Assembly (NCBI GenBank): GCA_041821265.1
Contig: JBGUEQ010000011.1
Location: forward strand, 35,119 to 99,118
Direction: 5' to 3'
DNA: 64,000 bases
From: Lachnotalea sp041821265
GTDB lineage: Bacteria > Bacillota > Clostridia > Lachnospirales > Lachnospiraceae
The translations under genes and the position numbers were made by a program. A model generated the notes under the pieces. It did no database searches and was not told the origin of the DNA. It worked only from the letters and a program-made list of their open reading frames with translations. Position 1 is the first letter of the stretch; each line of letters opens with the position of its first letter. This document shows positions 1 to 7,737 of this stretch, piece after piece.

Positions 1-104
1 AAAAAGTTGCGAAACATGTTGATTTTTAATTGAATTAATGATAATATTAGTTAAAGACAAAATAAAACAACACAAACACACATATATAAGGAGGATTTTT
101 TATA

Positions 105-914
105 ATGGCTAATGAATACGAAATCAAAAAACAAATCTGTGAAATAGGTAAAAGAATCTACGATAGAAACATGGTTGCTGCAAATGATGGTAACATTTCA
201 GTAAAATTAAATGATCATGAATTTCTTTGCACACCAACAGGTGTTTCAAAAGGGTTTATGACACCAGAATATATTTGTAAAGTTGATGAAAACGGAAACA
301 GCCTTCAGGCAAATGGAAACTTCAAGCCATCATCTGAAATCAAAATGCATATGAGAGTTTACCAATGTAGACCAGACGTTGGAGCAGTAGTACATGCACA
401 TCCAACATTTGCAACAAGTTTTGCAATTGCAGGAATTCCATTAACACAGCCAATCATGCCAGAAGCTGTTATTGCATTAGGATGTGTTCCAATCGCTGAA
501 TATGGTACACCATCAACAGTAGAGATTCCAGATAATGTTGAAAAATACTTACCTTATTATGATGCAGTTTTATTAGAAAGCCACGGAGCATTAACATGGA
601 GTGTAGATTTATTAGCGGCATACCATAAAATGGAATCAGTTGAATTCTATGCTGAGTTATTATACAAATCAAGACAACTTGGTGGACCAAAAGAATTTGA
701 TAAAGACCAGATCCAGAAATTATATGAAATCAGAAGACAGATGGGATTACCAGGAAAACATCCAGCAGATATTTGTGCTGAACTAGGTGGAAGCTGTGGT
801 GGTGGATGTCATTCATGTGATAGCAACAAAGAATTAACGTCAGCATCCTCTTCATCAGATGTAGAAAAAATAGTTGCGGAAGTTACCAAGAAAATTTTAG
901 CTCAGATGAAATAA
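105..914 (+). CDS. fucA: L-fuculose-1-phosphate aldolase with C-terminal microcompartment targeting tail
   Basis: Class II aldolase of 269 residues that should split L-fuculose-1-phosphate (and possibly rhamnulose-1-phosphate) into DHAP and lactaldehyde. Residues 1-220 are the aldolase/adducin fold: the HAH pair at 97-99 and His160 are the expected zinc ligands, and Glu78 is the expected catalytic acid, matching FucA Glu73, His92/94 and His155. Beyond the usual end of the family there is a Gly/Cys-rich segment (Cys224, 231, 235, 238), a Ser-rich linker (245-251) and an amphipathic helix (about 252-269) that looks like an encapsulation peptide. A strong GGAGG lies before the ATG. It is the first gene of the microcompartment operon seen here; the operon probably begins upstream of the window. 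Function is family knowledge; encapsulation is inferred. Confidence 0.93.
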   Translation: MANEYEIKKQICEIGKRIYDRNMVAANDGNISVKLNDHEFLCTPTGVSKGFMTPEYICKVDENGNSLQANGNFKPSSEIKMHMRVYQCRPDVGAVVHAHPTFATSFAIAGIPLTQPIMPEAVIALGCVPIAEYGTPSTVEIPDNVEKYLPYYDAVLLESHGALTWSVDLLAAYHKMESVEFYAELLYKSRQLGGPKEFDKDQIQKLYEIRRQMGLPGKHPADICAELGGSCGGGCHSCDSNKELTSASSSSDVEKIVAEVTKKILAQMK

Positions 915-970
915 TTTTGTTTCATCCTTGGACTAGCATAATGCAATATAATCTATAGGAGGTGCTAAAA

Positions 971-2395
971 GTGTCAGTAAGTGAACAAGAAATACAAAAT
1001 ATTGTTCGAAATGTGTTACAGAACATGGGGAAAGCCCAGCAGCCATCAATGCATACAGTAACAGCACAACCAAAGAAATTGATGGGAATTTTTGAAAATA
1101 TAGAAGATGCAATTGCTGCTGCTAAAGCAGCACAAAAAGAAATTCAACCAATGCCGTTGGAATTTAGAGAAAAAATCATTGCCAACATTCGTAAGAAAAC
1201 TCTTGAAAATGCTAAATTATTGGCAGAGCTTGGAGTAGAAGAAACGGGTATGGGTAATGTAGGTCATAAAATATTAAAGCATCAGTTGGTTGCTGAAAAG
1301 ACTCCAGGGACAGAAGATCTTACAACACTTGCATGGTCTGGTGATAGAGGATTGACGTTGATAGAACAAGGACCATTCGGTGTTATTGGAGCCGTTTGCC
1401 CTTCTACTAATCCAACTGAGACGGTTATTTGTAATTCAATTGGTATGTTAGCAGCAGGCAATTCAGTAGTATTTGCACCACATCCTTCAGCAAAACATGT
1501 TTCAAATATTGCAATTGATATGATTAATAAAGCAAGTGTTGAAGTTGGCGGTCCAGAGAATCTTGTGGTTGCTGTAGAGAATCCTACGATGGAAGTTAGT
1601 AAAATTATATTTGCTCATAAAGATATTGCATTACTTGTAGCAACTGGTGGACCTGGAGTTGTTAAAACAGTACTTTCTTCTGGAAAAAGAGCCATGGGAG
1701 CAGGTGCAGGAAACCCACCAGCACTAGTGGATGAAACAGCGAATATTGCGAAAGCAGCAGAAGATATTGTGAATGGTTGTACATTTGATAATAATTTGCC
1801 ATGCATTGCAGAAAAAGAAGTAGTTGCGGTGAAATCAATAGCAGATGAGTTGATGTATTATATGGAACAGTCTGGATGCTACAGAGCAAGTGAAGAAGAA
1901 GTAGCAAAATTAGTTAAAACTGTGTTTATTGAGAAGAATGGTAATAGAACATTAAACAGAGAATGTGTTGGTCGTAGTGCCAAAGTCATTTTAAGTAAAA
2001 TTGGAGTTACAGTAGGTGATGAGGTTAGATGCGTTATTTTTAAAGGCGATAAAACTCATCCAATGATAGCAGAAGAACTTATGATGCCTATACTTGGTAT
2101 TGTAGAAGTGGAAGATGTAGATGAAGGAATTGAAGTTTCAATAGAGTTAGAACAAGGAAACAGACATTCAGCACATATGCACTCAACCAACATTAATAAT
2201 CTTACGAAGTTTGGTAAAGCAATTGATACGGCAATATTTGTTAAAAATGGACCTTCCTATGCAGCATTAGGTTTTGGTGGTGAAGGATATGCTACATTTA
2301 CAATATCGAGTCGTACCGGTGAGGGATTAACCTCGGCTAAGAACTTTACTAAGAGTAGAAGATGTGTAATGTGTGATGCATTATGTATTAGATAA
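971..2395 (+). CDS. pduP: CoA-acylating propionaldehyde dehydrogenase (PduP-like)
   Basis: Converts propionaldehyde plus CoA and NAD+ to propionyl-CoA in the microcompartment lumen. The protein is about 474 residues with the ALDH fold; the catalytic Cys lies in FDNNLPC near residue 278. The first about 17 residues (SEQEIQNIVRNVLQNMG) form an amphipathic helix followed by a Pro/Gln linker, the usual N-terminal encapsulation peptide of PduP/EutE proteins. I chose GTG at 971 because AGGAGG at 957-962 sits 8 bases before it; the GTG at 962 overlaps that ribosome binding site. The extreme C terminus has a CVMCDALC cluster of three Cys, of unknown role. It follows the aldolase by 56 bases. Confidence 0.94.
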   Translation: MSVSEQEIQNIVRNVLQNMGKAQQPSMHTVTAQPKKLMGIFENIEDAIAAAKAAQKEIQPMPLEFREKIIANIRKKTLENAKLLAELGVEETGMGNVGHKILKHQLVAEKTPGTEDLTTLAWSGDRGLTLIEQGPFGVIGAVCPSTNPTETVICNSIGMLAAGNSVVFAPHPSAKHVSNIAIDMINKASVEVGGPENLVVAVENPTMEVSKIIFAHKDIALLVATGGPGVVKTVLSSGKRAMGAGAGNPPALVDETANIAKAAEDIVNGCTFDNNLPCIAEKEVVAVKSIADELMYYMEQSGCYRASEEEVAKLVKTVFIEKNGNRTLNRECVGRSAKVILSKIGVTVGDEVRCVIFKGDKTHPMIAEELMMPILGIVEVEDVDEGIEVSIELEQGNRHSAHMHSTNINNLTKFGKAIDTAIFVKNGPSYAALGFGGEGYATFTISSRTGEGLTSAKNFTKSRRCVMCDALCIR

Positions 2396-2409
2396 GGAGA
2401 GTGACATAA

Positions 2410-3609
2410 GTGGAAATGAATATAGAAGAGATAGTAAAGCAAGTACTATCAGAAATGCAGGGAACTACATCAAAATCTGTAGTTGCGTCAAAAACAGTAG
2501 GAAACGTTCCAAAGACTTCTAAAGTAGCAATGCTTACCGCTTTAGAAAAATTCGAAATCAAAGAATTTACGATACCAGAAATCGGTGATGACGATATTTT
2601 AGTTAAAGTGGAAGGCTGCGGTGTTTGTGGTACAGACGCACATGAATTTAAAAGAGATCCATTTGGTTTGATTCCATTAGTACTTGGTCATGAAGGTACT
2701 GGAGAAATTGTTAAAATGGGTAAAAACGTTAAAAAGGATAGTGCAGGAAAATCATTAGCACTAGGCGATAAAGTTGTTACTTGTATGATATTTCAGGATA
2801 ATCCAGATATTACAATGTTTGATTTGAACAAGCAAAATGTAGGTGGTGCAAGTGTATACGGACTACTTCCAGACGATGATATTCATTTGAATGGATGGTT
2901 TGCAGATTATTTATTAATAAGAGGCGGATCAACAATATTTAACGTAAGTGATTTGGATTTAGATTCAAGAATTCTAATTGAGCCTTGTGCAGTTTTAATT
3001 CATGCAGTAGAAAGAGCTAAAACAACTGGAATTTTGAGATTTAATAGTAGAGTAGTCGTTCAAGGATGTGGACCTATTGGTCTTATCTGTATCGCTATTC
3101 TTAAGACAATGGGTGTGCATAATATTGTAGCTGTTGATGGAGAACAAAAAAGACTAGATTTTTCCAAGGAACTAGGAGCAACAGAAACTGTTAACTTTAA
3201 GAACTTTAAAGGAATTGAAGCATTAGCAGAAGGTGTGGAAGCTGCATTTGGTGGACACTTAGCTGACTTTGCATTCCAGTGTACAGGATCTCCAGTAGGA
3301 CATTCAAACATTTATAAATTCATCAGAAATGGTGGAGGTCTTTGCGAATTAGGTTTCTTTATTAATGGTGGAGATGCAACAATAAATCCTCATTTTGATA
3401 TTTGTTCCAAAGAAATTACAACAGTTGGTTCTTGGGTATATACATTAAGAGATTATGCAACAACATTTGATTTCTTAAAGAGTGCAAAATCAATTGGTCT
3501 TCCAATTGAAAAACTTATTACACATAAGTTTCCATTAAGCCAAATAAATGAAGCTCATATTACTAACTTAAAGATGGAAGGTTTAAAGATAGCAATCATC
3601 AATGAATAG
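2410..3609 (+). CDS. Zinc-type alcohol dehydrogenase with N-terminal targeting helix
   Basis: Medium-chain dehydrogenase of 399 residues, expected to reduce propionaldehyde to 1-propanol and recycle NADH inside the compartment, the job done by the unrelated iron-type PduQ in Salmonella. GCGVCGTDAHEF and the following GHEGTGE carry the catalytic zinc ligands, and GCGPIGLICIA is the nucleotide-binding loop. Residues 3-16 (MNIEEIVKQVLSEM) form an amphipathic helix joined by a Thr/Ser/Lys linker, a probable encapsulation peptide. The lobe that normally holds four Cys for structural zinc contains only one Cys here (VVTCMIF). The GTG start at 2410 has GGAGA 9 bases upstream; an ATG six bases later is an alternative. 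Confidence 0.88.
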   Translation: MEMNIEEIVKQVLSEMQGTTSKSVVASKTVGNVPKTSKVAMLTALEKFEIKEFTIPEIGDDDILVKVEGCGVCGTDAHEFKRDPFGLIPLVLGHEGTGEIVKMGKNVKKDSAGKSLALGDKVVTCMIFQDNPDITMFDLNKQNVGGASVYGLLPDDDIHLNGWFADYLLIRGGSTIFNVSDLDLDSRILIEPCAVLIHAVERAKTTGILRFNSRVVVQGCGPIGLICIAILKTMGVHNIVAVDGEQKRLDFSKELGATETVNFKNFKGIEALAEGVEAAFGGHLADFAFQCTGSPVGHSNIYKFIRNGGGLCELGFFINGGDATINPHFDICSKEITTVGSWVYTLRDYATTFDFLKSAKSIGLPIEKLITHKFPLSQINEAHITNLKMEGLKIAIINE

Positions 3610-3620
3610 GAGAATGAGCC

Positions 3621-3926
3621 ATGATTGAATCAGTAGGTTTATTAGAAGTGTTTGGATGCGTAGCAGCCTTTGTGGCAGCTGATGCTGCTTGTAAGGCGGG
3701 AAACGTACGAATAGAATCTTTAGATAAAAACAAGCCAGCGAATGCAGATGCATTACCAGTACCTTTGGTTATGTGCATCAAGATAAGAGGAAGCATTTCT
3801 GATGTAGAAGCGGCTATGGACGCAGCAGCAGAAGCAGCGAATCGTATCACTGGAGTAGTAACAAAGCACGTTATAGCAGCACCTGATATAAATACTGAAA
3901 AGATGTTAAAAATCAGTGCCTTATAA
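3621..3926 (+). CDS. Microcompartment shell protein, single BMC domain (divergent)
   Basis: BMC-H protein of 101 residues that should form hexameric tiles of the shell. The start MIESVGLLEVFGCVAAFVAAD is the classic first strand and helix of the BMC fold. The pore loop differs from the usual KIGSG: it is replaced by a longer NKPANADALPVP stretch, so the pore should differ in size or charge from the two canonical paralogues downstream. Cys residues lie at about 13, 25 and 53. It starts 11 bases after the alcohol dehydrogenase with GGAGAATGAGCC as ribosome binding site. Which molecule the pore passes cannot be read from sequence. Confidence 0.9.
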   Translation: MIESVGLLEVFGCVAAFVAADAACKAGNVRIESLDKNKPANADALPVPLVMCIKIRGSISDVEAAMDAAAEAANRITGVVTKHVIAAPDINTEKMLKISAL

Positions 3927-4006
3927 AGTTAGTGCGATTTTTTCATAAACATGATAAACTAAAAACAATAAAATAGTATGTAAGAATCTTAAGGAGGATT
4001 TTAATT

Positions 4007-4285
4007 ATGACACAAGAAGCATTAGGAATGGTAGAAACTAGAGGTTTAATAGCAGCGATAGAGGCTTCAGATGCAATGGTGAAAGCAGCAGATGTACAAT
4101 TAGTTGGAACAGAGAAAATTGGTTCAGGTCTTGTAACAGTAATGGTACGTGGGGATGTTGGAGCTGTTAAAGCAGCTACAGAAGTTGGAGCTCAGGCAGC
4201 AGCAAGACTAGGAGAATTAGTAGCAGTACATGTAATCCCAAGACCACATGCAGACGTAGAAAAAATCTTGCCTGTTATTAAATAA
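4007..4285 (+). CDS. Microcompartment shell protein, canonical PduA/PduJ-type BMC-H
   Basis: Hexamer-forming shell protein of 92 residues, close to PduA/PduJ. It opens with ALGMVETRGLIAAIEASDAM and has the standard pore loop EKIGSGLVTVMVRGDVGAVKAA, ending in HVIPRPHADVEKILP. AAGGAGG sits 9 bases before the ATG. It is nearly identical over its length to the core of the shell protein at 4663-5085, so the two are recent duplicates. The preceding 80 bases hold no recognisable feature. In PduA this pore passes propanediol; for this protein that is inference. Confidence 0.95.
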   Translation: MTQEALGMVETRGLIAAIEASDAMVKAADVQLVGTEKIGSGLVTVMVRGDVGAVKAATEVGAQAAARLGELVAVHVIPRPHADVEKILPVIK

Positions 4286-4294
4286 GGATTGCCT

Positions 4295-4588
4295 ATGAAA
4301 TCATTAGGTTTAATTGAATTACCTAATTTAACAGATGCAATTGAAGCATTAGATATTATGCTTAAGACGGCAGATGTCAAATTTCTTACTTGGGAAAAGA
4401 AATTAGGCGGAAGGCTAGTAACCGTCATTGTCCAAGGTGAAGTTTCTGCTGTGAGTGTAGCAATTGAGAGTGCGAAACGCAATGCAATAGGAAATGTTGT
4501 TGCAGCTGCGGTAATCGCAAATCCACATGAAGAGACAATGAAGCTTGTAGCAACTAGTATGAAAAAATACAAGAATATCATGGATTAG
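4295..4588 (+). CDS. Microcompartment shell protein, BMC-H with altered pore
   Basis: Single-domain shell protein of 97 residues. The BMC fold is clear (MKSLGLIELPNLTDAIEALD at the start, VIANPHEETMKLV near the end) but the pore loop is KKLGGRLVTV in place of KIGSG, so an Arg should line or sit next to the hexamer pore. I chose ATG 4295, with AAGGA 6 bases before it, rather than the in-frame TTG at 4289, which lies inside the spacing. The gene starts 9 bases after the previous shell gene and is translated with it. The lysine-rich end (MKKYKNIMD) is slightly longer than in the canonical paralogue. Confidence 0.87.
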   Translation: MKSLGLIELPNLTDAIEALDIMLKTADVKFLTWEKKLGGRLVTVIVQGEVSAVSVAIESAKRNAIGNVVAAAVIANPHEETMKLVATSMKKYKNIMD

Positions 4589-4662
4589 TAAGTTAGCTTA
4601 TTCTACTATTTTAGCTACAGGCTGAATAGTTACCTAGCTTATTAATAATGAGGTAATAGACG

Positions 4663-5085
4663 ATGGCTGAAGAAAAAGATTTAACGAAAAATAATCTGGA
4701 TGTAATCAAAGATCCAGTTAAGAAAAAACCTAGAACAACAACGAATCAAAGTACTACTAAAACACAAGTAGTATCAACGAAAACAGTAGTTATTAAGGAG
4801 GAAAAACGTATGGAACTTCAAGCATTAGGAATGGTAGAAACAAGAGGTTTAATAGCATCGATTGAAGCAGCTGATGCTATGTGCAAAGCAGCTAATGTAG
4901 TATTGGTTGGAACTGAGAAAATTGGTTCAGGACTTGTTAGTGTTATGGTACGTGGAGATGTAGGGGCTGTCAAAGCAGCAGTAGAAGCTGGTGCAGCAAC
5001 AGCAGCTAAATTAGGAGAAGTAATTGCAGTTCATGTTATTCCAAGACCACATGCTGATGTAGAAAAGATTCTTCCACACGCATAA
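4663..5085 (+). CDS. Microcompartment shell protein with N-terminal extension and an internal start
   Basis: The 140-residue reading frame contains a canonical BMC-H core from residue 50 (MELQALGMVETRGLIASIEAAD, pore EKIGSGLVSVMVRGD), preceded by 49 residues rich in Lys and Thr with no recognised fold. The long form starts at ATG 4663 with GAGGT 8 bases before it. A second in-frame ATG at 4810 has AAGGAGG (4795-4801) 8 bases upstream and would give a 91-residue protein, the same size as the canonical paralogue at 4007-4285. Both forms are probably made, as for PduB and PduB' in Salmonella. The extension would decorate some hexamers; its role is unknown. Confidence 0.9.
   Translation: MAEEKDLTKNNLDVIKDPVKKKPRTTTNQSTTKTQVVSTKTVVIKEEKRMELQALGMVETRGLIASIEAADAMCKAANVVLVGTEKIGSGLVSVMVRGDVGAVKAAVEAGAATAAKLGEVIAVHVIPRPHADVEKILPHA
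4795..4812 (+). promoter_or_regulatory. Internal ribosome binding site and second start inside shell gene
   Basis: AAGGAGG at 4795-4801 followed 8 bases later by ATG 4810, in frame with the longer gene. This is at least as good a ribosome binding site as the one in front of ATG 4663, so an independently initiated 91-residue shell protein is expected. Confidence 0.72.
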
Positions 5086-5101
5086 TAAATATAAGATGAT
5101 A

Positions 5102-5134
5102 CTAACTGTGTTTTGCAAAGCCGAACACAGTTAG
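5102..5134 (+). terminator. Intercistronic hairpin between shell gene and pduL
   Basis: An 11-bp perfect stem (CTAACTGTGTT paired with AACACAGTTAG) with an 11-base loop, 16 bases after the shell gene stop. No T run follows, so it is more likely an mRNA-stabilising or partial attenuating hairpin that lets shell genes be expressed above downstream enzymes than a full terminator. Confidence 0.5.
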
Positions 5135-5265
5135 CTATTATTATAGGGTTGTATTCGCTATATGTGTAAAAGGTTTGAAAGCAGACACTTTTTTTAGCTG
5201 ACTTATTACTACGCAATCGGCTCGAACGAGAGAGTGTGCACATAATCGTACAGTTGGAGGTAATT

Positions 5266-5907
5266 ATGCAAGAACAATTGATTCAAGAAATAGCTAAGCT
5301 TGTAATGGAACAACTTGGTAGTACGGATGTTACGAATTCTGAATTTGCAGTTCCTATTGGTATTTCAGCACGTCACGTACATTTATGTAGAGAGCATATT
5401 GATATTCTATTTGGTAAAGATTATCAATTAAATAAGAAAAAAGATTTAATGGGTGGCCAGTATGCAGCACAAGAATGCGTTACACTGGTAGGTACAAAAC
5501 TTAGAGCGATTGAAAATGTTAGAATATTAGGGCCAGAGAGAAAAGCATCACAAGTTGAAGTGTCAAAAACAGATTCTATTCGTTTAGGAATAAAAGCACC
5601 AATTAGAGAGTCGGGAAATACGAAAGGCTCAGCACCTATAGCAATTGTAGGACCTAATGGTGTTGTATATTTAGACGAAGGATGTATTGTTGCAAAACGT
5701 CATATTCATATGTCACCAGAAGATGCAAATGTATTTGGTATTGTGGATGGACAAACAGTAAAGATTAGAATTGATAATGGCAGAGGTGGTATTTTTGAAG
5801 GCGTTCAAATTAGAGTAGATAAATCATATACATTAGAAATGCATATCGACACAGACGAAGCAAATGGTTTAGGTGTGGGTAACGAAATGGGAATTTTAAT
5901 GAAGTAA
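5266..5907 (+). CDS. pduL: PduL-type phosphotransacylase
   Basis: Transfers propionyl from CoA to phosphate, recycling CoA inside the compartment and giving propionyl phosphate for ATP formation by a kinase. The 213-residue protein has the two zinc-binding histidine motifs of PduL, ARHVHL and KRHIHM, plus EMHIDTDEAN near the end. The first about 18 residues (QEQLIQEIAKLVMEQLG) are an amphipathic helix like the encapsulation peptides of the dehydrogenases. ATG 5266 was chosen because GGAGG (5256-5260) lies 5 bases before it. The 180 bases upstream contain a hairpin and short repeats but no gene. Confidence 0.95.
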   Translation: MQEQLIQEIAKLVMEQLGSTDVTNSEFAVPIGISARHVHLCREHIDILFGKDYQLNKKKDLMGGQYAAQECVTLVGTKLRAIENVRILGPERKASQVEVSKTDSIRLGIKAPIRESGNTKGSAPIAIVGPNGVVYLDEGCIVAKRHIHMSPEDANVFGIVDGQTVKIRIDNGRGGIFEGVQIRVDKSYTLEMHIDTDEANGLGVGNEMGILMK

Positions 5908-5910
5908 AAC

Positions 5911-6020
5911 GTGACTATTTAGTCACTATAAAGTTTGTTTGAACGGATATGCAGGATGCATATTTAAGCGCTGAATAATTTGAAATTTCACGAATTTTTC
6001 GATAGGGCTGAATAGTTAGG
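5911..6020. repeat. Small inverted-repeat element between pduL and vertex protein gene
   Basis: Begins with a perfect palindrome GTGACTATTTAGTCAC (5911-5926) right after pduL and ends in GCTGAATAGTTAG (6007-6019), the same end found at 8721-8733 and 4621-4633. The interior GCATATTTAAGCGCTGAA resembles the interior of the 8602-8736 element. The right end runs directly into the AGGAGG (6018-6023) used by the next gene. Confidence 0.5.
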
Positions 6021-6028
6021 AGGCATTT

Positions 6029-6310
6029 ATGATTATAGGTAAAGTTGTAGGTACAGTAATTTGTACTAGAAAAAATAGTAATCTTGTTGGAAGTAAATTC
6101 CTAATTGTTGATCCAATGGAAAAAACGGGAGAACCTTCAAATGGTGGAAGAATTGTAGCGGTAGATAATGTTGGCGCGGGTATCAGTGATATTGTGCTGG
6201 TAGCAATTGGTAGTGCTGCTAGAATTGGCTGCGAAGATTCAAACGCTCCCGTAGATGCCTGTATAATAGGTATTGTTGATGATCCAAAGAAAATAGTTAT
6301 AGAAGAATAG
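6029..6310 (+). CDS. pduN: Microcompartment vertex protein (EutN/CcmL/PduN family)
   Basis: BMC-P protein of 93 residues expected to form pentamers that close the 12 corners of the shell. The start IIGKVVGTVICTRK and the conserved centre GAGISDIVLVAIGSAAR are diagnostic for the EutN/CcmL family. AGGAGG ends 5 bases before the ATG and overlaps the end of an upstream repeat element. It is the only vertex protein gene in this window, which fits one shell type per operon. Confidence 0.95.
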   Translation: MIIGKVVGTVICTRKNSNLVGSKFLIVDPMEKTGEPSNGGRIVAVDNVGAGISDIVLVAIGSAARIGCEDSNAPVDACIIGIVDDPKKIVIEE

Positions 6311-6371
6311 TAAGTATCTATTTAATGAAATGGCTAGATAGATGCGAAATGATAAGGTTGGAGTGAGCTAA

Positions 6372-7694
6372 ATGGATATGTTAGAAATGAAAAAAGCTTT
6401 ATTCGACGGCGGTATTGTAGGAGCAGGTGGAGCAGGTTTTCCTACTCATGCAAAACTTTCAGATCAAGCAGAGACTATTATTTTAAACTGTGCAGAATGC
6501 GAACCTTTAATTAAGGTAGATAGACAGTTGATGGTAGACTATGTTGATGAGATTCTTTCGGGTATGCAGATGTTAGTAAAAACACTAGGATCAAAAGAAG
6601 GAATTATCGCTATTAAGAAGTCTTATATTGCTTCAATTGACGCAGTTAATGCTTGTATTACTAATTATGAAAATTTGAAACTTCATATTTTGCCGGATAT
6701 TTATCCAGCAGGAGACGAAGTGATTTTAATATATGAGACAACAGGAAAGGTAGTTCCTCAAGGTAAAATTCCTATTCTAGTTGGGTGTATGGTAGTAAAT
6801 GTTGAGACAGTTCTTAATATATATAATAAAATTATGAATGACGAAAATGTTACTACAAAATTTATTACAATAGCAGGTCTTGTAAATAAACCAATTACGG
6901 TTGAAGTGCCAGTAGGTATTACAGTAAAAAGTCTTATTGAGATGGCAGGTGGATTTACAACAGATGAGAATGTTATGATTATGGGTGGTCCTATGACCGG
7001 GAAGATATGTTCCCAATATGACATAGTTACGAAGACAACAAAGGCCATCTTAGTATTACCACCTACGTGTCCACCAATTACGAAGAGACAAAGTACTACC
7101 AAACATAATCTGAAAATAGCTATGTCGGTGTGTTCACAGTGTTCTATGTGTACTAGCTTATGTCCAAGGAATTTGCTTGGCGCATCAATTAAACCAAATG
7201 AATTTATGAGAGCATTGGCAAGCGGAGTTACATATGATGTTGAACCGTTTTTGAATACTTTCTTCTGTGTATCATGTGGACTTTGTGAAATGTATTCTTG
7301 TTATCAAGGGTTATCTCCAAGAAGATTACTTGATGATTACAAAAATGGACTTAGAGCAAAAGGGGTAAAAGCCCCAGAAAAGCCTAATCGACCAGTTAAT
7401 AGATTAAGAGAAGAACTTAAGGTTCCAGAACATAGACTTATTAATCGCTTAGGATTAGCTAAATTTGATATTCCAGCACCTATAACTAGTTGTGAAGTAG
7501 CAATAAAAGAAGTGAAATTATTACTATGTCAAGGCATTGGAGCACCTTGTAGTGCAATTGTTAAGGTTGGCGATACAGTAATAAAAAATCAGATGGTAGC
7601 ACAGCCGCCAGAAGGCACATTGGGAACTTGCTTGCACGCTAGTATCACTGGCAAAGTTACAGCAGTTACGGATCAATTTATTACAATTAGATAG
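6372..7694 (+). CDS. pduS: PduS-like flavin/iron-sulfur electron carrier (RnfC-like)
   Basis: 440-residue protein related to RnfC/NuoF and PduS, which passes electrons from NADH to acceptors in propanediol compartments. GAGGAGFPTH near residue 17 is the glycine-rich nucleotide/FMN loop. Two four-Cys iron-sulfur motifs follow: CSQCSMCTSLCP and CVSCGLCEMYSC. The C-terminal about 70 residues look like the SLBB/barrel-sandwich part. PduS in Salmonella reactivates cobalamin; if the dehydratase here is a B12-independent glycyl radical enzyme, its role is more likely redox balance or electron export through the adjacent PduT-like shell protein. That role is inference. Confidence 0.92.
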   Translation: MDMLEMKKALFDGGIVGAGGAGFPTHAKLSDQAETIILNCAECEPLIKVDRQLMVDYVDEILSGMQMLVKTLGSKEGIIAIKKSYIASIDAVNACITNYENLKLHILPDIYPAGDEVILIYETTGKVVPQGKIPILVGCMVVNVETVLNIYNKIMNDENVTTKFITIAGLVNKPITVEVPVGITVKSLIEMAGGFTTDENVMIMGGPMTGKICSQYDIVTKTTKAILVLPPTCPPITKRQSTTKHNLKIAMSVCSQCSMCTSLCPRNLLGASIKPNEFMRALASGVTYDVEPFLNTFFCVSCGLCEMYSCYQGLSPRRLLDDYKNGLRAKGVKAPEKPNRPVNRLREELKVPEHRLINRLGLAKFDIPAPITSCEVAIKEVKLLLCQGIGAPCSAIVKVGDTVIKNQMVAQPPEGTLGTCLHASITGKVTAVTDQFITIR

Positions 7695-7737
7695 TAGTAA
7701 TGAATTGGAATTTAAGTCATAATGGAGATGAGTAAAT

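Noticed and set aside
962..970. GTG at 962 as start of the aldehyde dehydrogenase
   Set aside because: It overlaps the AGGAGG ribosome site; GTG 971 has proper spacing.
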